Assembly: GCA_964500675.1 (NCBI GenBank)
Contig: CAZCNY010000007.1
Span: forward strand, 1-64,000
From: CAMLJR01 sp964500675
GTDB lineage: Bacteria > Pseudomonadota > Gammaproteobacteria > Pseudomonadales > CAMLJR01
Length of the DNA stretch: 64,000 nucleotides
Reading direction: 5' to 3'
Within the stretch, counting starts at the first letter, position 1. Each line of letters begins with the position of its first letter. Shown here one piece after another: positions 9,098-17,976 of this stretch. The notes under the pieces are model-generated. The model was not told the DNA's origin. It made no database searches and saw only the letters and a list, made by a program, of their open reading frames with translations. The translations under genes were made by a program, and so were the position numbers.

Positions 9098-9490
9098 ATG
9101 GCCAAAGAATTTAAGCGCACCAGTCGCATCGGCGATTTTCTCAAGCAGGAACTCGCCGGGCTGATTCAGCTGGAAGTACGCGATCCGCGTGTCGGCATGG
9201 TCAGCGTGACAGGTGTGGAAGTGAGCCGCGATTTATCGCATGCCTCGGTGTACGTCACCGTGCTCGGCAAAGATTCCGCTGAAGAAGCGGCGGAGTCGAT
9301 TGCGGCACTGAATCACGCGGCGGGATTTTTGCGTTCGCAGATTGCGAAAATCAGCAATGCGCGCACGACGCCGAAATTGCGTTTCGTGTTCGATGCGTCG
9401 ATCGGTCGCGGTGCGCGCATGAGTAAATTGATCGACGATGCGGTAGCGTTGGATCGCGAGCACGCAGCTCATCGTGATGATGCCGAATAA
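9098..9490 (+). CDS. rbfA: Ribosome-binding factor A
   Basis: Assists maturation of 16S rRNA and the 30S subunit, and is linked to cold adaptation in E. coli. The 130-residue protein is a single type-II KH-like domain with family motifs (RIGDFLKQELAGLIQLEVRD near the start; LRFVFDASIGRGARM at about 90-104). It lies between infB and truB, with two bases separating its stop from the truB start, so the pair is translated from one message. Confidence 0.95.
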   Translation: MAKEFKRTSRIGDFLKQELAGLIQLEVRDPRVGMVSVTGVEVSRDLSHASVYVTVLGKDSAEEAAESIAALNHAAGFLRSQIAKISNARTTPKLRFVFDASIGRGARMSKLIDDAVALDREHAAHRDDAE

Positions 9491-9492
9491 AC

Positions 9493-10437
9493 ATGGCAAG
9501 ACAGCGGCGCGGTAGGCCGGTCGACGGCATTTTGATTTTGGATAAACCGAGCGGCATGACGTCGAACGCGGCATTGCAAACGGTGAAACGTTTGTATGCA
9601 GTGGCGAAGGCGGGTCACACGGGCAGTCTCGACCCGCTGGCGACCGGTGTGTTGCCGCTGTGTTTCGGCGAGGCGACGAAGTTTTCGCAGTACTTGCTCG
9701 ACGCCGACAAGATTTATCGCAGCACGTTTGTATTCGGCGTAACGACGGCGAGCGGCGACAGCGATGGTGATGTGCTCGAACGTCGCGATACGCCGCAGCT
9801 GACGCGGGCGAAAGTCGAGGCGGCACTCGCACAATTTCGCGGCGATATCGAGCAGGTGCCGTCGATGTATTCGGCCATCAAGAAAGAGGGGCAGCCGCTG
9901 TATAAATTGGCGCGGCAAGGCATCGAGGTCGAGCGCGCCGCACGCGCGGTGACGATTTTTGAGCTGCGCATCGAAGCGTTCCGTGCCGGGATGAATGCGG
10001 AGGTCGATGTGTGGATTCACTGCAGCAAGGGCACGTATGTGCGCTCGCTTGCGGAGGACCTCGGTAAAGCGCTGGGCTGCGGCGCGCATGTGAGCAAGTT
10101 GCGTCGTGTGCAGGCCGGGCCGTTCAGTGAAGCCGATAGTGTTTCGCTGATCACGCTGGAAGGGTTGAAGGCGCGTGCAGCATTCACGGAAATGGACTCT
10201 TTGCTGCGCGCCACAACGGATGCGTTAGGTGCGCTGCCGAAAGTGGTGTTGGCCGAAGCCGCTGGATTTTATCTGCGCCAGGGCCAACCCGTGTTGGTAC
10301 CGAAAGCGCCGACACAGGGCTTGGTACAGTTGCAATTGGCGTCGGGTGAGTTCATCGGCGTCGGGGAAATTCTGGATGATGGGCGCGTTGCGCCGCGTCG
10401 TTTGGTAAATCTGCCGTCTGCTTTATCAAATCGATAG
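9493..10437 (+). CDS. truB: tRNA pseudouridine-55 synthase TruB
   Basis: Converts U55 in the T arm of tRNAs to pseudouridine. The 314-residue protein shows the catalytic motif HTGSLDPLATGVLPLC, with the nucleophilic Asp near residue 46, the KIYRSTFVFGVTT segment and a C-terminal PUA-like domain. ATG at 9493 begins two bases after the rbfA stop. Confidence 0.96.
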   Translation: MARQRRGRPVDGILILDKPSGMTSNAALQTVKRLYAVAKAGHTGSLDPLATGVLPLCFGEATKFSQYLLDADKIYRSTFVFGVTTASGDSDGDVLERRDTPQLTRAKVEAALAQFRGDIEQVPSMYSAIKKEGQPLYKLARQGIEVERAARAVTIFELRIEAFRAGMNAEVDVWIHCSKGTYVRSLAEDLGKALGCGAHVSKLRRVQAGPFSEADSVSLITLEGLKARAAFTEMDSLLRATTDALGALPKVVLAEAAGFYLRQGQPVLVPKAPTQGLVQLQLASGEFIGVGEILDDGRVAPRRLVNLPSALSNR

Positions 10438-10476
10438 GCAGCGGTATTCGACTCCCAATAGCGTCATGCTAGCGGG

Positions 10477-10517
10477 CGAACCTGTCTGTAAATATGCGCG
10501 GGCAGGCTCGATTTTTT
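10477..10517 (+). terminator. Terminator or attenuator between truB and rpsO
   Basis: A ten-position stem with one mismatch and one GU pair (10477-10486 with 10501-10510) is followed by six T (10512-10517). It probably ends or reduces readthrough into rpsO. Confidence 0.65.
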
Positions 10518-10545
10518 CGGCATATTTGTAACGAGGTAATTTGCA

Positions 10546-10815
10546 ATGGCAATGTCAGCTCAAGAAAAGGCGCAAGTGATCAAAGATTATCAATTGGCCG
10601 AAGGCGACACCGGTTCGCCAGAGGTGCAAGTCGCGCTGCTCACTATCAACATCAATAAATTGCAAGGCCACTTCGGTGAGCACAGCAAGGATCACCATTC
10701 GCGTCGCGGTTTGATTCGCATGGTTAACCAGCGCCGCAAACTGCTGGACTATCTCAAAGGTAAAAATGCCGATCGCTATAGCAAGTTGATCGAGCGTCTC
10801 GGCCTGCGCCGCTAA
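10546..10815 (+). CDS. rpsO: 30S ribosomal protein S15
   Basis: Binds 16S rRNA early in assembly of the 30S platform. The 89-residue sequence has the S15 signature (GDTGSPEVQVALLT, HHSRRGLIRMVNQRRKLLDYL). Two in-frame ATGs are spaced two codons apart (10546, 10552); either fits the AACGAGG upstream. Followed by pnp, as in most gammaproteobacteria. Confidence 0.97.
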   Translation: MAMSAQEKAQVIKDYQLAEGDTGSPEVQVALLTININKLQGHFGEHSKDHHSRRGLIRMVNQRRKLLDYLKGKNADRYSKLIERLGLRR

Positions 10816-10889
10816 TTCGCAGCAACGGAATGGCGCAGCATGGTTAGGCAACGACACGGATGGTTTGAGAACAGTAAGGCTAGAAAATT

Positions 10890-10911
10890 GGGCGCGGAAT
10901 TGGCCGCGCCC
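10890..10911 (+). promoter_or_regulatory. rpsO-pnp intercistronic hairpin
   Basis: A perfect eight-pair GC stem, GGGCGCGG/CCGCGCCC, with a six-base loop lies 29 bases before pnp and is followed by TCGTCATTTTT. In E. coli this gap holds a terminator and an RNase III site through which PNPase controls its own message; a similar role is inferred here. Confidence 0.55.
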
Positions 10912-10940
10912 TCGTCATTTTTATTAGGGAGGATTTCTCA

Positions 10941-13052
10941 GTGAATCCCATTACTAAAACTTTCCAGTGGGGCGCTCATCAAGTGACCCTGGAGACGGGC
11001 CGTATCGCCCGTCAAGCAACGGGCGCGGTGCTCGTGCGCATCAATAACACCGCCGTGCTCTGCACCGTGGTCGGCGCGAAAAACGCCAAAGAAGGGCAGG
11101 ATTTTTTCCCGCTGTCCGTTCACTATCAAGAGCGCACGTATGCTGCCGGTCGTATTCCCGGCGGTTTCTTTAAACGCGAAGGCCGTCCGAGCGAAAAAGA
11201 AACGCTCACGTCGCGTTTGATCGATCGTCCGATTCGACCGTTGTTTCCCGAAGGTTTTCAGAACGAAGTGCAAGTGATTTGCACCGTGATGGCCGCCGAA
11301 AAAAATCAGGATCCCGATATCGCAGCAATGATCGGCACGTCGGCCGCGCTCGCTATTTCGGGTATTCCGTTCAACGGTCCGATCGGCGGTGCGCGCGTCG
11401 CGTATACCGATGCCACGGGTTACGTCCTCAACCCGAGCTACGAGCAGCTTAAAACCAGCAAGCTCGATATGGTGGTCGCTGGCACGAAAGACGCCGTGTT
11501 GATGGTTGAATCCGAAGCCGACGAACTCACCGAAGATCAAATGCTCGGCGCCGTGCTGTTTGCGCATCAGGAAATGCAAACGGTGATTCAAGTCATCGAG
11601 ACGCTCGCGCGCGAAGCGGGCAAACCGCGCTGGGATTGGCAGCCACCGGCAGCCAATACCGCGCTGATGAAAGCGTTGGCCGATGGCTTCAAAGAACAAC
11701 TCGGCGAGGCGTATCGCATCACTGAAAAGCAAGTGCGCTACGAGCGCGTCGCCGCGTTGAAAGATCAGGCGATCGGACACTTGGCGAGCGGCGACAATCC
11801 GCAGTTCGCCGCGGACGATGTGAAAAATCTCTTCAAAGATCTCGAAGCGACGATCGTACGTCAGCGTATTCTCAACCATGAGCCGCGCATCGACGGTCGC
11901 GACAATAAAACCGTGCGCGGTATCAGCGTCGAAATCGGCGTGCTGCCGAAAGTGCACGGCTCGGCATTGTTCACGCGCGGTGAAACGCAGGCGATCGGCG
12001 TCGCCACGCTCGGCACCACACGCGATGCGCAATTGATCGATGCGCTCGAAGGCGAACGCAAAGATAATTTCATGCTGCACTACAATTTCCCGCCGTATTC
12101 GGTCGGTGAAGCGGGCCGCATGAGCAGCCCCGGTCGTCGCGAAATCGGTCACGGTCGTCTCGCGCGCCGCGGTCTCGCTGCAATGTTGCCGACGAGCGAA
12201 GAATTTCCGTACACGATTCGCATCGTTTCGGAAATCACCGAATCGAACGGTTCGAGTTCGATGGCTTCTGTCTGTGTCGGCAGCCTCGCAATGATGGATG
12301 CGGGCGTGCCGCTCAAGGCGCCGGTTGCCGGTATCGCGATGGGTCTCGTTAAAGAAGGCGAACGCTTCGCGGTGCTCACCGATATTCTCGGTGACGAAGA
12401 TCATCTCGGTGATATGGATTTCAAAGTGGCCGGTACCGCTAACGGTGTCACCGCGTTGCAAATGGATATCAAAATCCAAGGCATCACCGAGCAGATCATG
12501 GAGATCGCATTGCAGCAAGCGCTCGCTGCGCGTCTGCATATTCTCGGTCAGATGAATCGAGTGATCAGCACCTCGCGCGCAACGTTGTCCGACAATGCGC
12601 CGAGCATGACCACAGTGAAAATCGACGCCGAAAAAATTCGCGATCTGATCGGTAAAGGCGGCGCGACGATTCGCGGTATTTGCGAAGAAACACAGGCGCA
12701 GATCGACATCGACGACGACGGCACTGTGCGCATTTACGGCGCCGATAAAGCAGCGACCGATGCCGCCGTGCAACGCGTACTCGGCATCACCGCCGAAGCG
12801 GAAATTGGCAAAGTGTACGAAGGCACCGTGGCGCGCATCGTCGATTTCGGCGCATTCGTGACGATTCTGCCGGGCAAAGACGGCCTCGTGCACATTTCGC
12901 AAATTTCCAACGAGCGCGTGCAAAGCGTCTCCGATTATTTGAAAGAAGGTCAGCAGGTCAAAGTCAAAGTACTCGACGTCGATCAGCGCGGCCGCATCAA
13001 ATTGTCGATCAAGGAAGCGGAAGAAAACAGCGTTGCGGATATGCCGGCGTAA
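10941..13052 (+). CDS. pnp: Polyribonucleotide nucleotidyltransferase (PNPase)
   Basis: Degrades RNA 3' to 5' by phosphorolysis and is a degradosome component in many gammaproteobacteria. The 703-residue protein has two RNase PH domains (FFKREGRPSEKE; second core around 325-545 with GSSSMASVCVGSLAMMDAGV), a KH domain (IRDLIGKGGATIRGI) and a C-terminal S1 domain (GTVARIVDFGAFVTI). GTG at 10941 is the start, after GGGAGGAT. A long opposite-strand open frame across it is a codon-bias shadow. Confidence 0.97.
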   Translation: MNPITKTFQWGAHQVTLETGRIARQATGAVLVRINNTAVLCTVVGAKNAKEGQDFFPLSVHYQERTYAAGRIPGGFFKREGRPSEKETLTSRLIDRPIRPLFPEGFQNEVQVICTVMAAEKNQDPDIAAMIGTSAALAISGIPFNGPIGGARVAYTDATGYVLNPSYEQLKTSKLDMVVAGTKDAVLMVESEADELTEDQMLGAVLFAHQEMQTVIQVIETLAREAGKPRWDWQPPAANTALMKALADGFKEQLGEAYRITEKQVRYERVAALKDQAIGHLASGDNPQFAADDVKNLFKDLEATIVRQRILNHEPRIDGRDNKTVRGISVEIGVLPKVHGSALFTRGETQAIGVATLGTTRDAQLIDALEGERKDNFMLHYNFPPYSVGEAGRMSSPGRREIGHGRLARRGLAAMLPTSEEFPYTIRIVSEITESNGSSSMASVCVGSLAMMDAGVPLKAPVAGIAMGLVKEGERFAVLTDILGDEDHLGDMDFKVAGTANGVTALQMDIKIQGITEQIMEIALQQALAARLHILGQMNRVISTSRATLSDNAPSMTTVKIDAEKIRDLIGKGGATIRGICEETQAQIDIDDDGTVRIYGADKAATDAAVQRVLGITAEAEIGKVYEGTVARIVDFGAFVTILPGKDGLVHISQISNERVQSVSDYLKEGQQVKVKVLDVDQRGRIKLSIKEAEENSVADMPA

Positions 13053-13076
13053 ATTTTCGTTGGATGCAAATAAAAA

Positions 13077-13101
13077 AGGAGCCGAGAGGCTCCTTTTTTT
13101 T
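13077..13101. terminator. Intrinsic terminator after pnp
   Basis: Seven-pair stem AGGAGCC/GGCTCCT with a GAGA loop, preceded by an A run and followed by eight T. It is strong and potentially bidirectional, and ends the rimP-pnp operon. Confidence 0.9.
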
Positions 13102-13122
13102 GAAAATTATTTTTGCAACCTG

Positions 13123-13148
13123 GTCACAAACCACCCCGTTGCGGCGTC
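13123..13148 (+). promoter_or_regulatory. ECF41-type promoter of the sigma gene
   Basis: GTCACA (13123-13128), 16 bases, then CGTC (13145-13148). This matches the ECF41 motif reported as TGTCACA-N16-CGTC and lies 32 bases before the sigma factor start, which implies autoregulation. The same motif with identical spacing precedes the partner gene. Confidence 0.8.
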
Positions 13149-13180
13149 TGGTGTAAAGTATCGCCTCGCGAGGAACGAGA

Positions 13181-14041
13181 ATGCTCGAAGATCCCTTCAC
13201 CCGACAGCGCCCGCGTTTATTCGGCATCGCCTATCGTATGCTCGGTTCGCGTGCCGATGCCGAAGATATATTGCAGGACGTTTATCTGCGCTGGCACGAC
13301 GCCGATAAAACGCGGTTACAGATGCCGGAAGCGTGGCTCGTCACGGTGACGACGCGGTTGTGTATCGATCGTCTGCGCGCGGCGAAAGTCGAGCGCGCAG
13401 CCTACACGGGGCCATGGTTGCCCGAGCCGATAGTCTCGTTGGAAGAAATCACGCCTGAATCCTCCGCCGAGCTCGCGAGCGATTTATCGATCGCATTGTT
13501 AAACGTTTTGGAGCGGCTGGCGCCTGAAGAGCGCGCGGCATTTTTATTGCGCGAAATTTTCGATGTCGATTACGTTGAAATTGCGCGCATTCTCGAAAAA
13601 AATGCACCCTCGGTGCGTCAGCTGGTCCACCGTGCGAAGGCGCGTGTGCGCGACGAGCGCCCGCGCTTCGAAGTCAGCGCACAAGCGCATGCGCAATTAA
13701 TTGCACGCTTCGCCGAAGCATCGCGCACGGCTAATCTCACGCAGATGGCGCAGCTGCTTGCACCCGCTGCGCTCATGGTGAGCGACGGCGGCGGCAAGGT
13801 CATCGCGGCGTTGCGTATTTTGCGCGGCGCGGAACGCCTATTGCGGCTGTTCAACAAAATCAATCGATTCGGCGAGCATTTTGCTTTCCAGTTCGCGACG
13901 ATCAACGGCGAGCCGGGCGCGCTGCGTTTAATCGACGGCAAACTCGATACGGTCTACGCATTTGTGACCGATGGCGAAAAAATCCACGAAATCTATGCGG
14001 TGCGCAATCCCGATAAATTAAAAAATATTGTTGTGCATTGA
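13181..14041 (+). CDS. ECF41-family RNA polymerase sigma factor
   Basis: Alternative sigma factor of the extracytoplasmic-function group with an extra C-terminal domain and no separate anti-sigma factor. Residues 1-65 form region 2 (RLFGIAYRMLGSRADAEDILQD), a linker carries WLPEP, region 4 lies around 105-160 (LERLAPEERAAFLLREIFDVDY), and a SnoaL-like domain follows. Three ECF41 hallmarks are present: WLPEP, DGGGK near residue 205 and NPDKL at the C-terminus. In characterised ECF41 proteins the C-terminal domain both activates and restrains the factor. ATG at 13181 follows GAGGAACGAG. Confidence 0.92.
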   Translation: MLEDPFTRQRPRLFGIAYRMLGSRADAEDILQDVYLRWHDADKTRLQMPEAWLVTVTTRLCIDRLRAAKVERAAYTGPWLPEPIVSLEEITPESSAELASDLSIALLNVLERLAPEERAAFLLREIFDVDYVEIARILEKNAPSVRQLVHRAKARVRDERPRFEVSAQAHAQLIARFAEASRTANLTQMAQLLAPAALMVSDGGGKVIAALRILRGAERLLRLFNKINRFGEHFAFQFATINGEPGALRLIDGKLDTVYAFVTDGEKIHEIYAVRNPDKLKNIVVH

Positions 14042-14066
14042 GCGCTAATAAAAATTTCCCGCTGCC

Positions 14067-14092
14067 GTCACAAGCGCATCCACCGCAACGTC
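14067..14092 (+). promoter_or_regulatory. ECF41-type promoter of the AhpD-like gene
   Basis: GTCACA (14067-14072), 16 bases, CGTC (14089-14092), lying 40 bases before the start of the carboxymuconolactone decarboxylase-like gene. It is identical in core and spacing to the site before the sigma gene. Confidence 0.8.
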
Positions 14093-14131
14093 TTCTCTAC
14101 GAAAGTTAATCAAATCCAAGAGGAGATAAAC

Positions 14132-14602
14132 ATGCAGCAGCGTTTGGATCATCGAGCGATTGCCCCTGAATTATTTCGCGCGTTGGGCGGCGTCAATTTT
14201 GCGTTGTCGAAATCAACGTTGAGCCGCATTCTCATCGAGCTGATTTTTCTGCGCGTTTCGCAGCTGAATGGTTGCGCCTATTGCGTCGATATGCACGGCG
14301 ACGATTTACTCAAAGCCGGAGAAAGCATGCGACGGATCAACGCGGTGGCCGCTTGGCAGGAATCGCCTTTCTTCAGTCCGAGCGAACGAGCCGTTTTCAC
14401 GTGGGTGGAGGCATTGACGCGACTCGGTAATGGCCCCGTGGCGGATAGCATATTCGAGCTGTTGCGCGAGCATTTCAGCGAGAAGGAGATTGTCGAGTTG
14501 ACCTACTGCGCCGCGGTCATCAATGCCTGGAATCGCATCGGCGTCGGTCTCAGCTTAGTACCCGCCGATGCTGACCAGCCGCGCTGGTCGCAGGAGCGCT
14601 GA
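14132..14602 (+). CDS. Carboxymuconolactone decarboxylase/AhpD-like protein, ECF41 partner
   Basis: A 156-residue AhpD-like protein with the redox motif CAYCVDMH (Cys near residues 48 and 51 with the following His), typical of alkylhydroperoxidase-type family members. ECF41 sigma factor genes are usually next to a gene of this family, an oxidoreductase or an epimerase, and the promoter above supports co-regulation. ATG at 14132 follows AAGAGGAGATAAAC, a strong ribosome site. The physiological substrate is unknown. Confidence 0.88.
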   Translation: MQQRLDHRAIAPELFRALGGVNFALSKSTLSRILIELIFLRVSQLNGCAYCVDMHGDDLLKAGESMRRINAVAAWQESPFFSPSERAVFTWVEALTRLGNGPVADSIFELLREHFSEKEIVELTYCAAVINAWNRIGVGLSLVPADADQPRWSQER

Positions 14603-14715
14603 TGCAGGTGAGCTAATAAATACCTGTTGCTAACGGCTGGATTTTGCGAAAATTGGCACCGCGCGGCCCCGTTGCGAGAACGGTCAAGCCGCCGCTTTGC
14701 CCTGCGGAGTCCAGA

Positions 14716-16260
14716 ATGTCCAAACAAAAACTCGTGATTTTCGATACCACGCTGCGCGATGGCGAGCAGAGCCCCGGCGCGTCGATGACCAAGGACGAAA
14801 AAGTCCGCATCGCCAAGACGCTTGAAAAACTGCGCGTCGATGTTATCGAGGCGGGCTTTGCGATCGCGAGCCCGGGCGATTTCGAAGCCGTGAAAGCCGT
14901 CGCCGAGGCGATCAAGGACAGCACCGTGTGCAGCCTGGCGCGCGCCAACGACAAAGATATCGATCGCGCCGCCGAAGCGTTGAAACCCGCGCGCTCGGCG
15001 CGTATTCATACCTTCATCGCCACCTCGCCGATCCATATGGAATACAAGCTGCGCATGCATCCCGAGCAGGTGCTCGAATGCGCGGTGCTCGCGGTCAAGC
15101 GCGCGCGCAAGTACACCGACAATGTCGAATTTTCGTGCGAAGATTCCTCGCGCTCCGAATTTGAATTTCTGTGCCGCATCATCGAGGCGGTGATCGATGC
15201 GGGCGCGACCACGATCAATTTGCCCGATACGGTCGGCTACGGCGAGCCGGGTCAGTACGGCGCCAATATCGGCCGCTTGATGCAGACGATTCCGAATGCG
15301 GATAAAGCGATTTTCTCCGTGCACTGCCACAACGATTTGGGTCTCGCCGTGGCGAACTCGTTGTCCGCGGTGTTGCACGGCGCGCGTCAGGTCGAGTGCA
15401 CGATCAACGGTCTCGGCGAGCGCGCGGGCAATGCCTCGCTCGAAGAAATCGTCATGGCCGTGCGCACGCGCCACGATTTATTTCCGGTCGAAACCACGAT
15501 CGATGCCACGCATATCGTGCCGGCATCGCGGCTCGTGTCGTCGATCACGGGCTTTCCCGTGCAGCCGAATAAAGCCATCGTCGGTGCGAATGCATTCGCG
15601 CACGAATCGGGCATTCACCAGGACGGCGTGCTCAAGCATCGCGAAACGTATGAAATTATGCGCGCCGAAGATGTGGGCTGGAAAACCAATAAACTGGTGC
15701 TCGGAAAATTGTCGGGAAGAGCGGCGTTCAAAGCGCGGCTCGACGATCTCGGCATCACATTGGAAAAAGTCGCGCTCGACGATGCTTTCACGCGGTTCAA
15801 AATCCTCGCCGATAAAAAACACGAAATTTTCGACGAGGATTTGCAGGCGCTCGTGAGCGATGTCGCGATACCGGAAGTGACCGCGAAATATCAGCTCGAA
15901 GCGTTGGAGGCGTATTCGAAAACGGGTACGCGCCCGACCGCGAAACTCACGCTGCGCATCGACGGTAAAGCGGAAACGGTCAGCGCCGAAGGCGACGGTC
16001 CGGTCGATGCGTCATTCAATGCCATCGAGCAACTCGCGCAGAGCAACGCCGAACTCGTGCTGTATTCGGTCAATGCCATCACCAGCGGCTCCGATTCGCA
16101 GGGCGAAGTCACGGTGCGACTCGATCGCGGCGGTGTTATCGTCAATGGCTCGGGCGCCGATACTGATATCGTTGTCGCTTCGGTAAAAGCGTATCTCGAC
16201 GCGCTCAATTTGCTCACGGCCAATATCGTGCGCGCGCATCCGCAGTTAGAGGGGGTTTGA
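14716..16260 (+). CDS. leuA: 2-isopropylmalate synthase, short form
   Basis: Condenses acetyl-CoA with 2-oxoisovalerate in the first step of leucine synthesis. The 514-residue protein has the DRE-TIM barrel signature FDTTLRDGEQSPGASM, metal ligands in VHCHNDLGLAVANS, and GLGERAGNASLEE, with a C-terminal regulatory domain. QPNKAIVGANAFAHESGIHQDG favours isopropylmalate synthase, but citramalate synthase, a close relative, cannot be excluded. ATG at 14716 is chosen as the conserved N-terminus; the frame is open 24 codons further upstream. A second, long-form leuA lies at 46.5-48.2 kb. Confidence 0.88.
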   Translation: MSKQKLVIFDTTLRDGEQSPGASMTKDEKVRIAKTLEKLRVDVIEAGFAIASPGDFEAVKAVAEAIKDSTVCSLARANDKDIDRAAEALKPARSARIHTFIATSPIHMEYKLRMHPEQVLECAVLAVKRARKYTDNVEFSCEDSSRSEFEFLCRIIEAVIDAGATTINLPDTVGYGEPGQYGANIGRLMQTIPNADKAIFSVHCHNDLGLAVANSLSAVLHGARQVECTINGLGERAGNASLEEIVMAVRTRHDLFPVETTIDATHIVPASRLVSSITGFPVQPNKAIVGANAFAHESGIHQDGVLKHRETYEIMRAEDVGWKTNKLVLGKLSGRAAFKARLDDLGITLEKVALDDAFTRFKILADKKHEIFDEDLQALVSDVAIPEVTAKYQLEALEAYSKTGTRPTAKLTLRIDGKAETVSAEGDGPVDASFNAIEQLAQSNAELVLYSVNAITSGSDSQGEVTVRLDRGGVIVNGSGADTDIVVASVKAYLDALNLLTANIVRAHPQLEGV

Positions 16261-16284
16261 ATGAAAGTGGAAGGTGTATAGGTA

Positions 16285-17025
16285 ATGCTAGAGCCGCTGC
16301 GCTCGCAATATCTTGCCGCGCTCGGCATCGACAACTATGTGCCGCGTTTTATTCTACCGGTCGCGAAATCGTCTGCGCCTTGCGAATGGCTCGAAACGCT
16401 CGAAGAAAATCCGAATACATCGGCACCGATCGACGCGCGTGTTGTCGTTGATCAATCGGTAAATCAACAAGCTCGCGCTGAAAAATCGGCTGACGAAACA
16501 CTTCGACGTGCACCGATTATCGATGCCGTCTCTAAACGCGCAAACGAAAACGCCAACGCGACATCGGCAAGTGCGCCAGCCACAGCCTTGCCAACAAATG
16601 ACGCGCCGCAATTCGCGCTGAGTATCGTGCTCGCCGCCGGTGGTCTGTTGCTGATCGACGCTGCGCCCGCATCGAGCGCCGAGCGCAGCGCGTATCAAAA
16701 GCTGCTCAATAATATGCTGCCGGCATTGCGGCCCGCGGCGGCGCAATACGTGCTCGATATTTTTATCTGGCCGCACACGCGTCAACCGAAAGTGGCGCGC
16801 GATGCGAACGCCGCCATCGAAACGCTCGCGGCGTTTTTGCACAAACAAATTCAACAGCGCGCGGTCGATACGGTTTTGTTGCTGGGCGAAACGGCGCAGC
16901 GGTGGTGCACGTTGGCCGATACCGATGTGCGCGTCGTTAAATCGACCAGCCTGCTCGCGTGTGCGCAAGATCCCGCGCTCAAGCGCCCGTTGTGGAACGA
17001 TATCCGCCATCTGGCGCAGAATTGA
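16285..17025 (+). CDS. Putative DNA polymerase III psi subunit-like protein (HolD-like)
   Basis: A 246-residue protein of low similarity to anything I can name with certainty. The start (RSQYLAALGIDNYVPRFILP) resembles the clamp-loader psi N-terminus, which binds chi and contacts the clamp loader. A Ser/Ala/Thr-rich linker (about 50-110) leads to a domain with short hydrophobic strands (LSIVLAAGGLLLID, TVLLLGETAQRW) reminiscent of the uracil-DNA-glycosylase-like fold of psi. It lies directly before rimI, as holD does in E. coli. Identification rests on position and weak motifs. Confidence 0.45.
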   Translation: MLEPLRSQYLAALGIDNYVPRFILPVAKSSAPCEWLETLEENPNTSAPIDARVVVDQSVNQQARAEKSADETLRRAPIIDAVSKRANENANATSASAPATALPTNDAPQFALSIVLAAGGLLLIDAAPASSAERSAYQKLLNNMLPALRPAAAQYVLDIFIWPHTRQPKVARDANAAIETLAAFLHKQIQQRAVDTVLLLGETAQRWCTLADTDVRVVKSTSLLACAQDPALKRPLWNDIRHLAQN

Positions 17026-17092
17026 ACAGTTGAACAGTTGAACGCGTGGGTCAATATCAGCGCACGAGTACTTTTCGCATGGGCAAAAGTCA

Positions 17093-17542
17093 ATGCAGCG
17101 CAAATTAACCATCGACGATGCTCCAGCGATTTGCGCGATCGAGCAGATGACAAATCCGTTTCCGTGGAGCTTGCGCCAATTTCAAGATAGTTTCGCGATC
17201 GGCGATTTCGGCTGGGGCATGGAGCGCGGCGGTCTGCTGATCGGTTTTATTTTATTTTCGCACGTCATCGACGAGGCGACGCTGCTCAACATTGTCATCC
17301 ACCCGCAATGGCGCCGTCACGGTTTCGCGCGAGAATTGTTGCTGTTCGGTCTGAAGGAAATCGAGCAGCGCGGCGCCACGCGTTGTTTGCTCGAAGTGCG
17401 CGTCTCCAATTTTCCCGCGATCGAATTATATTCGTCGCTGGGGTTTGAAGTGGATGGCAAGCGTCGCGATTATTATCCCGCGCACGCTGGCCGCGAGGAT
17501 GCGTTATTAATGAGTCGAGCTCTACCCACCATCTATTCATAA
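17093..17542 (+). CDS. rimI: Ribosomal protein S18 alanine N-acetyltransferase
   Basis: GNAT acetyltransferase that modifies the N-terminal Ala of ribosomal protein S18. The 149-residue protein has the acetyl-CoA loop PQWRRHGFARELL (about residues 71-83), the LLEVRVSNFPAIELYSSLGFEVDGKRRDYYP segment typical of RimI, and family-typical length. It follows the HolD-like gene by 67 bases, an arrangement also seen in E. coli. Confidence 0.92.
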   Translation: MQRKLTIDDAPAICAIEQMTNPFPWSLRQFQDSFAIGDFGWGMERGGLLIGFILFSHVIDEATLLNIVIHPQWRRHGFARELLLFGLKEIEQRGATRCLLEVRVSNFPAIELYSSLGFEVDGKRRDYYPAHAGREDALLMSRALPTIYS

Positions 17543-17557
17543 CAAGAGGAAGCCTAA

Positions 17558-17959
17558 ATGCATACCGTGGAAACCGATTGGTGGTTGCTCGATTTACCCG
17601 AAGAGTGGGAAGCCGAGCAGGATGAAGAGACGATCGTGATCTCCGATCCCGACGGTGTCGGCACGCTCGAAATCACATTGCTCGAAAGCCACGCCGACAA
17701 CAACGTCGGCCTGCGAGCGCTCGCGGCGGAATGGTTGCCAGCCGGGGTGCAAGGCAAAGAAACACGCGTCGGCGATTTCAGCGGTTTGTATTTTCGATAC
17801 GACGATGAAGGCGACGCCGTGCGCGAATGGTTGCTGCAAGCCAATAATTTAAATCTCATCGTGAGCTACGCCTGCGATCTCGACGATGCGGGCATGGATG
17901 ACGAAGTGATCGATGAGATTTTGGAGACGTTGTCGCTGAATGACACAGAGAAGACTTAG
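17558..17959 (+). CDS. Conserved acidic protein of unknown function
   Basis: A 133-residue soluble, strongly acidic protein (many Asp and Glu, WLLDLPEEWEAEQDEE near the start) without signal peptide or membrane segment. ATG at 17558 follows CAAGAGGAAG, a good ribosome site, 15 bases after rimI, so it is probably co-transcribed. The alternation of beta-like segments (IVISDPDGVGTLEITLL; GLYFRYDDEG; LNLIVSYACD) suggests a small alpha/beta fold. I do not recognise a function. Confidence 0.75.
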   Translation: MHTVETDWWLLDLPEEWEAEQDEETIVISDPDGVGTLEITLLESHADNNVGLRALAAEWLPAGVQGKETRVGDFSGLYFRYDDEGDAVREWLLQANNLNLIVSYACDLDDAGMDDEVIDEILETLSLNDTEKT

Positions 17960-17976
17960 CGGCAATGTAAGTTAGC

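Noticed and set aside
10938..12923. Long opposite-strand open frame across pnp (over 600 codons), and similar ones over infB and nuoG
   Set aside because: They lie fully inside well-supported genes, are rich in His, Arg and Phe, and reflect codon bias of the coding strand.
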